Assembly (NCBI RefSeq): GCF_000315425.1
Contig: NZ_JH992922.1
Location: 1,199,922 to 1,263,921 of the forward strand
Direction: 5' to 3'
Length of the DNA stretch: 64,000 bases
From: Massilia timonae CCUG 45783
Lineage (GTDB): Bacteria > Pseudomonadota > Gammaproteobacteria > Burkholderiales > Burkholderiaceae_D
A program made the translations under genes and the position numbers. Shown here piece after piece: positions 19,249-28,010 of this stretch; the stretch's first letter is position 1, and each line of letters begins with the position of its first letter. The notes under the pieces were generated by a model, which was not told the DNA's origin, did not search any database, and saw only the letters and a list, made by a program, of their open reading frames with translations.

Positions 19249-19262
19249 TGAAAACGGTTTCA
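19249..19262. promoter_or_regulatory. Near-perfect palindrome, second LacI-type operator candidate
   Basis: TGAAAACGGTTTCA reads as TGAAA-n-CG-n-TTTCA, with only the pair flanking the central CG unmatched. It shares the GAAA-CG-TTTC core with the palindrome at 19229-19240. The nearby divergent gene encodes a LacI-family regulator, its probable ligand-controlled binder. Confidence 0.6.
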
Positions 19263-19446
19263 TAGTAATTTCGTCCGTAAAAAAATGTCAATTAGAATTT
19301 TTGAACATGCTTACTGCGTTTGTTGTATCTCAACGACGGCCATCCTATGAAAGATTTTCATGGCGACGCGCTTTCCATGCTTTGCGGGTGAGTATCGGTG
19401 ATATACTTCAAGCAACAATCTGTCTTGGATGAGTCCGGAACGCTTC

Positions 19447-20457
19447 ATGAAAAACGTCGAGAGCAGCACCAGCACCCTGTACCAGGTCGCCAGCGCTGCC
19501 GGCGTCTCTCCCGCCACGGTCTCGCGCTTCCTGAACGGCACCGCCAAGGTGTCCGAAGACAAGCGGCGCACCATCGAGCGCGTCATCGATGAACTGAACT
19601 ACAAGCCGAACCGCCTGGCGCAAAGCCTCAAGATCGGCAGCACCCGCACCATCGGCGTGCTGACCCAGTCGCTCGAGAGCGGCTACTTCAACCGCGCCAT
19701 GGTGGGCATCGAGGATGCGGTCAAGGCGGCCGGCTATGCGCTCCTGATCATGAGCGGGCACTGGCATGCCGACGAAGAAGCCGAGCGGGTCGAGCTCCTG
19801 ATCGGACGCCGCGTCGACGGCGTGGCCATCCTGACCGGGAACATGAGCGACCAGCAGATCCTCGACTTCTCGAAGCGGGTGCCGATCGTCGCCTTCGGGC
19901 GCGACGTCCAGGGCGCGCGCACCCACGGCTTTTGCCTGGATAACTACCGCGGCGCCTGCGAGGCGGTGGAATACCTGATCGCGCAAGGCCACCGCCGCAT
20001 CGCCCACATCGCCGGCCCGGACGACCATCGTGACGCACGCGCGCGCCTGGCCGGCTACCACGACACCCTGGCCAGGCACCGGATCGAGGCCGATCCGCGG
20101 CTGGTGGTGGCGGGCGACTTCAGCGAATCCGGCGGCTTGCTGGCGTTGAACGGGCTGCTGGCCGCCAACCTGCGCTTCACCGCGATCTTCGCGGCCAACG
20201 ACCTGACGGCGTATGGGGCGCGGCTGGCGCTCTACCGGCGCAATATCCGGGTGCCGGAAGACATCTCGCTGGTCGGCTTCGACGACCTGGAAAGCTCGAT
20301 GTATACGACGCCTCCCCTGACCACGGTGCGCCAGCCGCTGTACGACGCCGGGATCGGCATCGGGCGCCGCATGCTGGCGATGCTGGCGCACGAGCAGCCG
20401 GAGGGCGAGGTGCCGCAGCTGAGCCTGATCGTGAGGGAATCCGTCAGACTGCTGTGA
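19447..20457 (+). CDS. LacI family transcriptional regulator
   Basis: Sugar-responsive DNA-binding regulator of about 336 residues. The N-terminal helix-turn-helix and hinge read TLYQVASAAGVSPATVSRFL and then KVSEDKRRTIERVIDELNYKPNRLAQSLK. A periplasmic-binding-protein-like effector domain follows (TRTIGVLTQSLESGYFNRAMVGIE to PQLSLIVRESVRLL). Start at 19447 (GGAA eight bases before) or at an in-frame ATG at 19429. It is divergent from the TonB receptor, and the intergenic region holds two palindromes of LacI type, so it most likely controls the glucoside locus. Whether it represses or activates is not visible. Confidence 0.92.
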   Translation: MKNVESSTSTLYQVASAAGVSPATVSRFLNGTAKVSEDKRRTIERVIDELNYKPNRLAQSLKIGSTRTIGVLTQSLESGYFNRAMVGIEDAVKAAGYALLIMSGHWHADEEAERVELLIGRRVDGVAILTGNMSDQQILDFSKRVPIVAFGRDVQGARTHGFCLDNYRGACEAVEYLIAQGHRRIAHIAGPDDHRDARARLAGYHDTLARHRIEADPRLVVAGDFSESGGLLALNGLLAANLRFTAIFAANDLTAYGARLALYRRNIRVPEDISLVGFDDLESSMYTTPPLTTVRQPLYDAGIGIGRRMLAMLAHEQPEGEVPQLSLIVRESVRLL

Positions 20458-20511
20458 GCCCGCGCAGGCTTGCTGTTACATCTGGTAACACCTTGCCGAA
20501 ATAAATCGTTT

Positions 20512-20635
20512 GCAATTAAATCGCGAGCTATGTAATATGCTTTCCATGGCAGCGCCGAACGGACAAGCAAACGGGTCGGCGGGCCAAGGCAGCAAACCAT
20601 TTATATAGCGCGCTACTAAATAGCGATTTAATGAA
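20512..20635. promoter_or_regulatory. Inverted pair of AT-rich boxes upstream of ohr (possible OhrR sites)
   Basis: GCAATTAAATCGC at 20512-20524 and GCGATTTAATGAA at 20623-20635 share ATTAAATCGC in opposite orientation, 100 bases apart, in the 220-base gap between the lacI-type gene and ohr. AATTAAAT-like boxes are typical of OhrR targets in other bacteria. No ohrR gene is in the window, so the assignment is inference. Confidence 0.4.
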
Positions 20636-20677
20636 ATCGGGCGGCAAGGGCCGCCGACTACGACAAGGAGTCTCATC

Positions 20678-21103
20678 ATGGCAATCGACAAAGTCCTCTA
20701 CCGTGCAAGCGCCAAAGCCACCGGCGGTCGCGAAGGCCGCGCCGTTTCCTCGGACGGCGTGCTGGACGTGAAACTGACCACCCCGAAAGAACTGGGCGGC
20801 GCCGGCCTGGAAGGCACTAACCCGGAACAGCTGTTCGCGGCCGGCTACTCGGCCTGCTTCCTGGGCGCCATGAAATTCGTCGCTGCCCGCGACAAGCTGA
20901 AAATCTCGCCTGACGTGTCGGTGGAAGGCAGCGTCGGCATCGGCGCGATCCCGACCGGCTTCGGCATCGAAGTCGTCTTGAAGATCAGCCTGCCGGGCGT
21001 GCCGGCTGATGAGGCGCAAACCCTGGTCGACCGCGCCCACATCGTCTGCCCGTACTCGAACGCTACCCGCGGCAATATCGACGTGACCCTGCAACTGGTG
21101 TGA
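20678..21103 (+). CDS. ohr: Organic hydroperoxide resistance protein (Ohr subfamily of OsmC)
   Basis: Thiol peroxidase of 141 residues that reduces organic and fatty-acid hydroperoxides using lipoylated proteins. The redox pair is Cys60 (in [15 protein letters not shown]) and Cys124 (in [13 protein letters not shown]). The other catalytic residues of the family, Arg18 and Glu50, are in place. Length is the normal one for Ohr. A good AAGGAG site precedes the ATG. The upstream gap has paired AT-rich boxes that could bind an OhrR repressor. It appears to be transcribed alone; a GC-rich hairpin follows the stop. Confidence 0.95.
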   Translation: MAIDKVLYRASAKATGGREGRAVSSDGVLDVKLTTPKELGGAGLEGTNPEQLFAAGYSACFLGAMKFVAARDKLKISPDVSVEGSVGIGAIPTGFGIEVVLKISLPGVPADEAQTLVDRAHIVCPYSNATRGNIDVTLQLV

Positions 21104-21113
21104 TGCGGTGCTT

Positions 21114-21131
21114 CCCCCGGGCAACCGGGGG
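21114..21131 (+). terminator. GC-rich hairpin after ohr, no U-tract
   Basis: CCCCCGG and CCGGGGG form a perfect 7-base stem around GCAA, 10 bases after the ohr stop. It is followed by ATACGG rather than a T-run, so it is a weak terminator or an mRNA-end stabiliser. Confidence 0.4.
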
Positions 21132-21315
21132 ATACGGAAACCTGTCGTATGCAAGTAGCCGAAATGAATAAGTAGTGTGCGATTTAATCGTGAATATTTT
21201 CACTGGCCGCTACCACCACCGAATGATCCGTTTATGCAATGAAGGCGCGCGGCGCGCTGCTAATGTGGCAGATGGCACCCCGCCAATCCAGAACCCAAAC
21301 AAGAAAGGAAGCACC

Positions 21316-22341
21316 ATGAACACCCTGAGCAAAGCCCTTGTCGCGGCATCCCTGACCCTCGCTTACGGCGCCGCAGCGGCTGCCGACATCGCCCCCACCG
21401 TGGAGCGCCGTACCGCCGAATTCCTGACCGCGCTCAACTCCGGCGGCGGCAAGCCGATCGAGCAGCTGTCGCCGGCGGACGCCCGCAAGGTGCTGGAAGG
21501 CGCGCAGAAGAGCGTCAAGGTGAACCTGCCGGCGGCCGAGGTTTCGGACAAGGTGATCACCGTCGACGGCAAGCAGATCAAGCTGAAGATCGTGCGTCCG
21601 GCCGGCGTCAAGGGGGTGCTTCCCGCCTTCATGTTCATCCACGGCGGCGGCTGGGTGCTGGGCGACTATCCGACCCACGAACGCCTGGTGCGCGACGTGG
21701 TCGAAAGTTCCGGCGCGGTGGCGGTATTCGTCGACTATACCCGCTCGCCGGAAGCCGGCTACGGTGTGGCGCTCAACGAAATCTATGCCGCGACCAAGTG
21801 GGTGGCCGAACATGGCAAGGAACTGAATATCGACGGCAGCCGCCTGGCGGTGGCGGGCAATAGCGTTGGCGGCAATATGTCGGCCGCGCTGACCCTGATG
21901 GCCAAGGACAAGGGCGGACCGACACTGCGCTATCAGGTGCTGATGTGGCCGGTGACCGACGCCAACTTCGAGACCGGTTCGTACAAGCAGTTTGCAGAAG
22001 GGCACTTCTTGACTCGCAATATGATGAAGTGGTTCTGGGACAGCTATACGAAGGACGCGGCCAAGCGCAAGGAAGTCTATGCCTCGCCGCTGCAGGCCAC
22101 CCTGCCGCAACTGAAGGGCTTGCCGCCAGCGCTGATCCAGACCGCCGAGAACGATGTGCTGCGTGACGAAGGCGAAGCCTATGGCCGCAAGCTGGACCAG
22201 GCCGGCGTCGACGTGACCGTCACCCGCTACAACGGCATGATCCACGACTTCGGCCTGCTCAATCCGCTTGCCACCTTGCCGGGCGTGCGTTCGCAAGTGC
22301 TGCAAGCCGGCGCCGAACTGAAAAAACACCTGGCCAAGTAA
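21316..22341 (+). CDS. Exported alpha/beta hydrolase of the HSL esterase family
   Basis: Esterase or lipase-like enzyme of 341 residues. The signal peptide covers about residues 1-23 (cleavage after AYGAAAAA), so it is probably periplasmic or secreted. The hormone-sensitive-lipase family oxyanion motif HGGGW is at residues 109-113. The nucleophile is Ser183 in AVAGNSVGGNMS, the acid is the Asp in TAENDVLRDEG, and the His is in GMIHDFG. The start has AAGGAAG upstream; longer frames lack support. A strong terminator follows the stop. The natural ester is not evident. Confidence 0.9.
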   Translation: MNTLSKALVAASLTLAYGAAAAADIAPTVERRTAEFLTALNSGGGKPIEQLSPADARKVLEGAQKSVKVNLPAAEVSDKVITVDGKQIKLKIVRPAGVKGVLPAFMFIHGGGWVLGDYPTHERLVRDVVESSGAVAVFVDYTRSPEAGYGVALNEIYAATKWVAEHGKELNIDGSRLAVAGNSVGGNMSAALTLMAKDKGGPTLRYQVLMWPVTDANFETGSYKQFAEGHFLTRNMMKWFWDSYTKDAAKRKEVYASPLQATLPQLKGLPPALIQTAENDVLRDEGEAYGRKLDQAGVDVTVTRYNGMIHDFGLLNPLATLPGVRSQVLQAGAELKKHLAK

Positions 22342-22360
22342 CACTTGCTGCTTGCTGTCT

Positions 22361-22387
22361 GGGCCGCCCGAGGGCGGCCCTTTTTTT
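22361..22387 (+). terminator. Strong Rho-independent terminator
   Basis: GGGCCGCCC (22361-22369) pairs perfectly with GGGCGGCCC (22372-22380), with a minimal loop, followed by seven T at 22381-22387. It ends the hydrolase transcript 19 bases after the stop codon. Confidence 0.93.
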
Positions 22388-22904
22388 ATGCGCCGTCATG
22401 CAATCGGTGTCGTCGGCGCAAATAAATTTAACAATTGGAGGAATATCCGGGCGGCCGATCTGGGCGAATAAAAGTGATGGGAAACCACGAACGGGGACTG
22501 GTCAAGACGGCGCTTGCCCTGGCTGCATCAACGCGTCCCGACGCACGAAAACAAGCCGTTTTGGAAATAAAACTGCTGCATTGCAGCAATTTGGGGCATC
22601 CGTGGGGCGTCGTCGGGCTCAGCAATAAATGGTTACATCTGACGCTAAATCCTTACTTCTTCATGCGTCAACCATGCTGAATTACCAGCTTTTCGTATAT
22701 GTCCGGCAAGTAAGTTGTCATCTTTGCGTCGGCGCAATACAACGGCGCGAAATATTTTTCCGCGCGGAAAACCAAAGCGAAAAAAGGTGTTTAGAATTGC
22801 CGTCCATCAGCTTCCTGACGTAAATATTTCAGACGCGTCCGGGCTGTAAAAAGCACACAGGCAATTACTTTACATCTCAAGAAATTTAACAATTCGCGGC
22901 TTCC
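22388..22904. other. 517-base region without a convincing gene
   Basis: Lies between the hydrolase terminator and the MFS gene. It is more AT-rich than the surrounding genes. Short frames exist (for example 22435-22680 from a TTG) but have no recognisable product. The sequence AAATTTAACAATT occurs at 22424-22436 and again at 22882-22894, just upstream of the MFS start. CGTCGGCGCAA occurs at 22411-22421 and 22727-22737. No inverted termini or RNA signature were seen. Confidence 0.5.
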
Positions 22905-24065
22905 ATGCAAACTACTGTTTCTGTTCCACGTCGTTCTTCTTCCGTACTCGTACAAGCACAGCTGTTCTCGCTGCCGGTCGTGTTCGCCCTGTTCGGCGTG
23001 ATCATGGGCTCGTGGGCCGGCCGTATCCCGGCCCTGGCCGCCGGCGTCAACGTCTCGCACGCGGCGCTGTCGATGGTGCTGCTGTGCGGCGGCCTCGGCG
23101 CCGTGATCTCGTACCCGATCTCGTCCTTCCTGATGGGCCGTTTCGGCGCGCGCAAGACCCTCATGATCTCGGGCCTGGCCCTGCTGTGCGTGCTGGTCTC
23201 GATCGGCATGGCGCCGGACGTGTCGCGCCTGATGATGGCAGTCCTGATGCTGGGCATCACGGCCAGCACCTTCGACGTCGCCATGAACTCGGCCGCCGCC
23301 CGCCGCGAAAAAGAGAGCGGCAAGTCGGAAATGTCGCGCCTGCACGGCCTGGCCTGCGCCGGCGGCCTGGTCGGCGCCACCCTGGGCAGCCTGATGGCCA
23401 GCATGAAGATCGCGCCGGCCACCCACTTCCTGATGCTCGCCGGTCCGCTGGCCGTGGTGCTGTGGCTCGCCGTCAACCTGCTGGAGGCGGATGAAGCCGG
23501 CGTCAAGGTCGAGAAGAAGAAGTTCGCGCTGCCGCGCGGTCCGCTGGTCCTGCTGGGTCTGCTGGGCTTCTTCGGTTCGATGGCCGAAGGCAGCATCGCC
23601 GACTGGAGCGGCCTGTTCCTGAAAGAGCACTTCGGTGCATCGGACGGCCTGGCGCCGCTGGCACTGTCGTCGTTCTCGGTGATGATGCTGATGTCGCGCA
23701 TGGTCGGCGACAAGATGAAGGAACGCTACGGCGCCAAGCGCCTCGTGACCCTGGGCGCGCTGGTCGCCGCAGCGGGCCTGTTCTTCGCGGTGCTGGCGCC
23801 GAACGCCTATGTCGCCCTGGGCGGCTTCGCGATCGCCGGCGTCGGCCTGGCCCTGGTGTTCCCGTTCGTGTTCAGCGCCGCCGGCGCGCAAGGCCCGGCT
23901 GCCCTGGCAGCGGTGGCGAGCATGGCCTACAGCGGTAGCCTGATGGGCCCGCCGGCAATCGGCGCCGTCGCCCACTTCGTCGGCATGCAGGCAGCCATCG
24001 CCTACGTCGGCGGCCTGTCCCTGGTGATCGCCATGGTGGCGTGCCGCACCCGCCTGCTGAAATAA
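22905..24065 (+). CDS. MFS transporter, YbjJ-like
   Basis: Inner-membrane major facilitator of 386 residues with about 12 membrane segments. It resembles the YbjJ group: FALFGVIMGSWAGRIPAL near residues 27-44, then SYPISSFLMGRFGARKTLMISG, and a DVAMNSAAARREKESGKSEMSRLHGLACAGGLVG stretch near 125-155. The sugar or metabolite carried is not known. The start at 22905 lacks a clear Shine-Dalgarno site, but no better in-frame start precedes the hydrophobic region. It is transcribed alone and converges on an AraC regulator gene, with a shared hairpin between them. Confidence 0.85.
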   Translation: MQTTVSVPRRSSSVLVQAQLFSLPVVFALFGVIMGSWAGRIPALAAGVNVSHAALSMVLLCGGLGAVISYPISSFLMGRFGARKTLMISGLALLCVLVSIGMAPDVSRLMMAVLMLGITASTFDVAMNSAAARREKESGKSEMSRLHGLACAGGLVGATLGSLMASMKIAPATHFLMLAGPLAVVLWLAVNLLEADEAGVKVEKKKFALPRGPLVLLGLLGFFGSMAEGSIADWSGLFLKEHFGASDGLAPLALSSFSVMMLMSRMVGDKMKERYGAKRLVTLGALVAAAGLFFAVLAPNAYVALGGFAIAGVGLALVFPFVFSAAGAQGPAALAAVASMAYSGSLMGPPAIGAVAHFVGMQAAIAYVGGLSLVIAMVACRTRLLK

Positions 24066-24102
24066 GATCGATGGCGGCCTCGGTGGCCGCCTGGAAAGTC
24101 AC

Positions 24103-24135
24103 AACGCAGACGCGTCCGCAAGGGCCGTCTGCGTT
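24103..24135. terminator. Bidirectional hairpin between convergent genes
   Basis: AACGCAGACG (24103-24112) pairs perfectly with CGTCTGCGTT (24126-24135) around a 13-base loop, between the stops of the MFS gene and the AraC gene. T-rich bases (TGTCGTTTGT) follow on the plus side. A second stem, GGCGGCC/GGCCGCC, lies just before it at about 24072-24090. Confidence 0.6.
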
Positions 24136-24154
24136 GTCGTTTGTGGTGTCCGGA

Positions 24155-24985
24155 TCAGCCGGTTACCTGCTTGAGCCACTCGCGCGGCGAGGCGCCCATC
24201 ATCGTCGTGAAGGCGCGCGTGAACGTGGATGGACTGGTATAACCCGTGCGGCTGCTGACCTGCTTGACCGGCATGCCTTCGCGCAGCAGACGTGTGCCGA
24301 CGCCGATGCGCCAGCGTGTCAGGTACTCGCCAGGCGGGACGCCCATCACATCGCGGAAGCGCTCGGTGAACGCGGCGCGCGACATGCAGGCCACCTGGGC
24401 CAGCGACTGCAGGCTCCATGGTTCATGCGGGCGCTCGTGGATGACGGCCAGCGCCAGCGACAACTGGCGGTCGGACAGCCCGGCCAGCAAGCCCACCGAC
24501 AGCCTGCCGCTGTCGAATTCGCGACGGATGACCTGGATCATGAGCACGTCGCACAGGCGGTCCACGATCATGTCCGAACCAGGACCATTCTTGCCCGCTT
24601 CGTCGAACAGAAGGTCCAGGGTGCTGCGCAGCCCATCGATTTCCGAAAGGGGAATGACGAGACAGGATGGCAGCACGCGCGTCAGCGGATTGTTCAACCC
24701 ATCCTGGAACGTGATGTGTGCGCACAGCAGGTTGGCGGAATGGCCGGGGCGCACCTGCAGTGTGTGGTTATCGCCGCGGGGATAAAACAGCAGGCTTGGC
24801 TCCGTGATGCAGAGGGTGCCGCCGTCGTCATGCACGAAGTCCACCGTTCCGGAGCGAACCAGGTGTAGCTGGCCCGACATGCCGTCTGCCAGGAAACGAT
24901 TGCCGTCGCAAAACGTGCCGTTGTAGAAAATACGGGCGTTGAAGGATTGACGACCGACCAGCGATGACAACTTATCCATAACCAT
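24155..24985 (-). CDS. AraC family transcriptional regulator (cupin type)
   Basis: Regulator of 276 residues. The N-terminal half is a cupin-like sensing domain of the AraC_binding/cupin_6 type (GMSGQLHLVRSGTVDFVHDDG, LLFYPRGDNHTLQVRPGH, LLCAHITFQDG). The C-terminal half has the two helix-turn-helix motifs: WSLQSLAQVACMSRAAFTERFRDVMGVPPGEYLTRWRI and then PVKQVSSRTGYTSPSTFTRAFTTMMGASPREW. It is convergent with the MFS gene and divergent from the chemoreceptor gene, so its targets are not obvious from context. Effector unknown. Confidence 0.9.
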   Translation of the reverse strand: MVMDKLSSLVGRQSFNARIFYNGTFCDGNRFLADGMSGQLHLVRSGTVDFVHDDGGTLCITEPSLLFYPRGDNHTLQVRPGHSANLLCAHITFQDGLNNPLTRVLPSCLVIPLSEIDGLRSTLDLLFDEAGKNGPGSDMIVDRLCDVLMIQVIRREFDSGRLSVGLLAGLSDRQLSLALAVIHERPHEPWSLQSLAQVACMSRAAFTERFRDVMGVPPGEYLTRWRIGVGTRLLREGMPVKQVSSRTGYTSPSTFTRAFTTMMGASPREWLKQVTG

Positions 24986-25108
24986 TCAATTTCGACTGAG
25001 TGACAGCTATTCTGGACGATAAGGCAGGTTTCCGCGTGGAAATTGGTGAGAATTCAAGCGAGAATACAACGCTTGTCGGCAATCGCCTTCCTATCTTATT
25101 TCCCCAGC

Positions 25109-26761
25109 ATGAACAATCTACGTATCAAGCACGTGATCACCGCCGTGGTCGGCGTGCTCATCCTGCTTACGATCGCCGTCGGCGCCATCGGATTTCATAC
25201 CACCCAGCGCGCGGTCGACCTGCTCGAGAACCTCGCTCTGCGCGCAGCCAACCAGCAAACCGCTGTCGCGAGTATCGAACTGCGCATGGAGATGAATCGA
25301 AGCCATATCCTGCAAGCATTGCAACATAACCCGGAAAATCGGTTTGCGCCGCTCCATAACCATCCGCTATCGGTTCATAGTCAGTTCATCGCCAACAATA
25401 GTGAAGAATTGCGTAGGGAAATCGCCACGCTGCGTGCAAGCGTCGTCCGTCCCGAGACGCGGCAAGCGATCGAACAGTGGGCTGGCGTCAGCAACAACTT
25501 CGGTATGGCGTTGATAGATGAAGCCATGCGCGCCATCGAAGGCAGTCAGTGGGACCAGGCAAATGACATGCTGGGGAAAAAAATCAATCCGGTGTATGCC
25601 GAATCCATGAAGGCCTACAGGAATCTCGATGCATTCATGAACGAGCGCAACAAGCAGCAGAGCGAGCAACTCCACGCGGAACTGGACACCCTGAACATGA
25701 TTGTGGTCGGCGCCATCCTGCTTGCCGTGCTGCTGGCTTGCGGCGCCACCGTCTATCTGGTGCGCGCCATCGGCGCGCCGCTGTCCAGGGCCGTCGACGT
25801 GGCGCGCCGGGTGGCTGCCGGTGACCTGGGCGTGCGGATCGATGTCGATTCGCGCAACGAGTTCGGTCAACTGCTGGCGGCGCTGCGCGACATGACGGCA
25901 AGCCTGGCCAGCATCGTCGGCGACGTGCGCAACGGCAGCGATACCATCGCCACCGCCTCCACCCAGATCGCAGCGGGCAACCTGGACCTGTCGGCGCGTA
26001 CCGAGCAGCAGGCCAGCGCGATCGAAGAAACCGCCGCCTCGGTCGAGGAGCTGACGAGCACCGTGCGCCAGAATGCAGAGAACGCACGCCAGGCCAATGG
26101 ATTGGCAGCATCGGCGTCAGACGTCGCCCGCCGCGGCGGCGCCGTGGTCACTGAAGTGATCGGCACGATGGGTGAAATCAATGCATCGGCGCGCAGGATC
26201 GTCGACATCATCGCGGTGATCGACGGCATCGCTTTCCAGACCAATATCCTGGCCCTGAATGCCGCGGTCGAGGCGGCGCGGGCCGGCGACCAGGGCCGTG
26301 GCTTCGCGGTCGTGGCGACCGAAGTGCGCAACCTGGCCCAGCGCTCGGCCAGCGCCGCCAAGGAAATCAAGGAATTGATCACCGATTCGGTCGGCAAGGT
26401 CGACAGCGGCAGCCGCCTGGTCGACCAGGCTGGCGCGACGATGGAAGAGATCGTTCAAAGCGTGCGCCGGGTGGCCGACATCATGGGCGAGATCACCACC
26501 GCCAGCGCCGAGCAGAGCGCCGGAATCGAACAGATCCACCAGGCCATCAGCCAGATGGACCAGGGAACCCAGCAGAATGCCGCGCTGGTCGAGGAGGCCG
26601 CCGGCGCCGCCCAGTCGCTGCAGGACAGCGCCGCAGGACTGGCACAGCGCGTCAGCGTCTTCAGGCTGGCCGCAGGCCAGCAATCCTCGGCGCCGGTCGC
26701 GCCGGCCGGAATGGCGAGCGCATCAAGAAAGCTGGCGCACTGGTCGCCGGCGCGTGCCTGA
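25109..26761 (+). CDS. Methyl-accepting chemotaxis protein
   Basis: Transmembrane chemoreceptor of about 550 residues. The first membrane helix is [21 protein letters not shown] (residues 10-30). A four-helix-type periplasmic sensor follows to about residue 190, then the second helix ([22 protein letters not shown]), a HAMP domain ([27 protein letters not shown]) and a long cytoplasmic signalling domain. That domain carries the invariant hairpin tip [39 protein letters not shown]. The start at 25109 is chosen because Tar-type receptors begin just before the first helix; a GTG at 25043 is in frame. The ligand is unknown and no che genes are in the window. Confidence 0.93.
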   Translation: MNNLRIKHVITAVVGVLILLTIAVGAIGFHTTQRAVDLLENLALRAANQQTAVASIELRMEMNRSHILQALQHNPENRFAPLHNHPLSVHSQFIANNSEELRREIATLRASVVRPETRQAIEQWAGVSNNFGMALIDEAMRAIEGSQWDQANDMLGKKINPVYAESMKAYRNLDAFMNERNKQQSEQLHAELDTLNMIVVGAILLAVLLACGATVYLVRAIGAPLSRAVDVARRVAAGDLGVRIDVDSRNEFGQLLAALRDMTASLASIVGDVRNGSDTIATASTQIAAGNLDLSARTEQQASAIEETAASVEELTSTVRQNAENARQANGLAASASDVARRGGAVVTEVIGTMGEINASARRIVDIIAVIDGIAFQTNILALNAAVEAARAGDQGRGFAVVATEVRNLAQRSASAAKEIKELITDSVGKVDSGSRLVDQAGATMEEIVQSVRRVADIMGEITTASAEQSAGIEQIHQAISQMDQGTQQNAALVEEAAGAAQSLQDSAAGLAQRVSVFRLAAGQQSSAPVAPAGMASASRKLAHWSPARA

Positions 26762-26831
26762 CGCCTGCCTGCGCTAGCGCGGAGACCGGCCGGGATGGTC
26801 GCTGCGCGCAGCCTGCTTCGGACGACTGCGC

Positions 26832-27884
26832 TCACCAGTAAGGCCACATCCCCGCCGCCCGTTGCCTGCTGGGTTCGGCGCCAGTCAGCAGGGTGCGCGC
26901 ATGTTGCAGCACGACGGTGGCGCGCTCGGCGCCGGGGTCCCAGATGCAGCGGTGACGCAGGCGGTCGAGCGGCGCCCAGCGCGCGATGTCGGCCTTGCTG
27001 AAGATGACCACGCTGTTCAGGCCCAGCCCGGCCGCGATGTGCGACACCCCGGTGTCGTTGCAGATCAGCAGGCGCGCGCGGCTCATCAGGGCGGCCATGG
27101 CGCCGATCGAGATCGGGGCGGCGGCGATGACGGCGGGCGCATGCATGCGATCGGCCACCGCCTGCGCCAGCGGCGCCTCGTCCGCCGATCCGGTCAGGAC
27201 GATGCGCATGCCGAACTCGTCGGCAAGCCGATCGGCCACCCTGGCGAAGCGTTCCGGCGGCCAGCAGGTGTCGCGCTGGCGCGCTCCCGGGTGCACGCAG
27301 ATATAGCTGCCCGGCTCGAGCCCTGCCGCCAGGCCGCTGGTGGCGAGCTCGTCCTCGTCTTCGCGCAGGATCGGGAACTCGAGGTGCGTGCCGGCCTCCG
27401 GCGCCCCAAGATGGCCGACCAGGTGCAGCAGGCGTTCCGGCTCGGCGCCGCTCTCGGGATAGGGGACGAGAACGGTCTTTTCGGTGCTCAATGGCTTGCC
27501 GCGGCAGTGGCCCGCCATTGCGGTCGCCCCGAAGCCGGAAACGATGTGGTTCGCGATGTCGCCGCTGCCGTGCAGTTGCACGGCCAGGCTGAATTCACGC
27601 GCGCACACGGTCGCATAGAACGGGGGCAGGTCGTCATGGTGCACGGTTTGCTCCGGCAGCAGGGGATGGCCCGGAAACGGCAGGAATTCATCGAGGTAGG
27701 CGGCAAACCGGTGGACGAACTGCGCTGCCCACGGCAGGCCGACCAGGGCAATTCTGGCCTTGGGCAAGGCGGTGCGCAGGGCGCGCAGGGCCGGGACCGC
27801 ACACAGCATGTCGCCAAGATGCAGTGCGCGAAACACCACGACCGATTGGATAGGAATGCGATGCAGCAATGGTCGCCGGAGCAT
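26832..27884 (-). CDS. Glycosyltransferase family 9 (heptosyltransferase-like)
   Basis: GT9-type transferase of 350 residues, related to ADP-heptose:LPS heptosyltransferases. It has the N-terminal VVVFRALHLGDMLCAVPALRALR segment (residues 16-38), the central YICVHPGARQRDTCWPPERFARVADRL and the nucleotide-binding LLICNDTGVSHIAAGLGLNSVVIF near residue 285. The start at 27884 has GGAGA eight bases upstream; the longer frame from 27905 would place that site inside the gene. It follows the dimethylformamidase-like gene on the same strand after 126 bases, so it probably belongs to that cluster. Acceptor unknown. Confidence 0.88.
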   Translation of the reverse strand: MLRRPLLHRIPIQSVVVFRALHLGDMLCAVPALRALRTALPKARIALVGLPWAAQFVHRFAAYLDEFLPFPGHPLLPEQTVHHDDLPPFYATVCAREFSLAVQLHGSGDIANHIVSGFGATAMAGHCRGKPLSTEKTVLVPYPESGAEPERLLHLVGHLGAPEAGTHLEFPILREDEDELATSGLAAGLEPGSYICVHPGARQRDTCWPPERFARVADRLADEFGMRIVLTGSADEAPLAQAVADRMHAPAVIAAAPISIGAMAALMSRARLLICNDTGVSHIAAGLGLNSVVIFSKADIARWAPLDRLRHRCIWDPGAERATVVLQHARTLLTGAEPSRQRAAGMWPYW

Positions 27885-28010
27885 GGCTTTTTCTCCTCTC
27901 AACATCGTTTTTCATCGCGGCGAATTCTTGTCGTTCGCCGATTGCCCTTCTCCTTGCACGAAACATATCGCTAGCCCTGCCTTGCCCTTCGTGAAACAGC
28001 CGCGCCCGCA

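Noticed and set aside
22435..22680. 81-codon plus-strand frame from a TTG with GGAGG nearby
   Set aside because: Composition is not protein-like, no family resemblance, and a competing antisense frame exists over the same bases.
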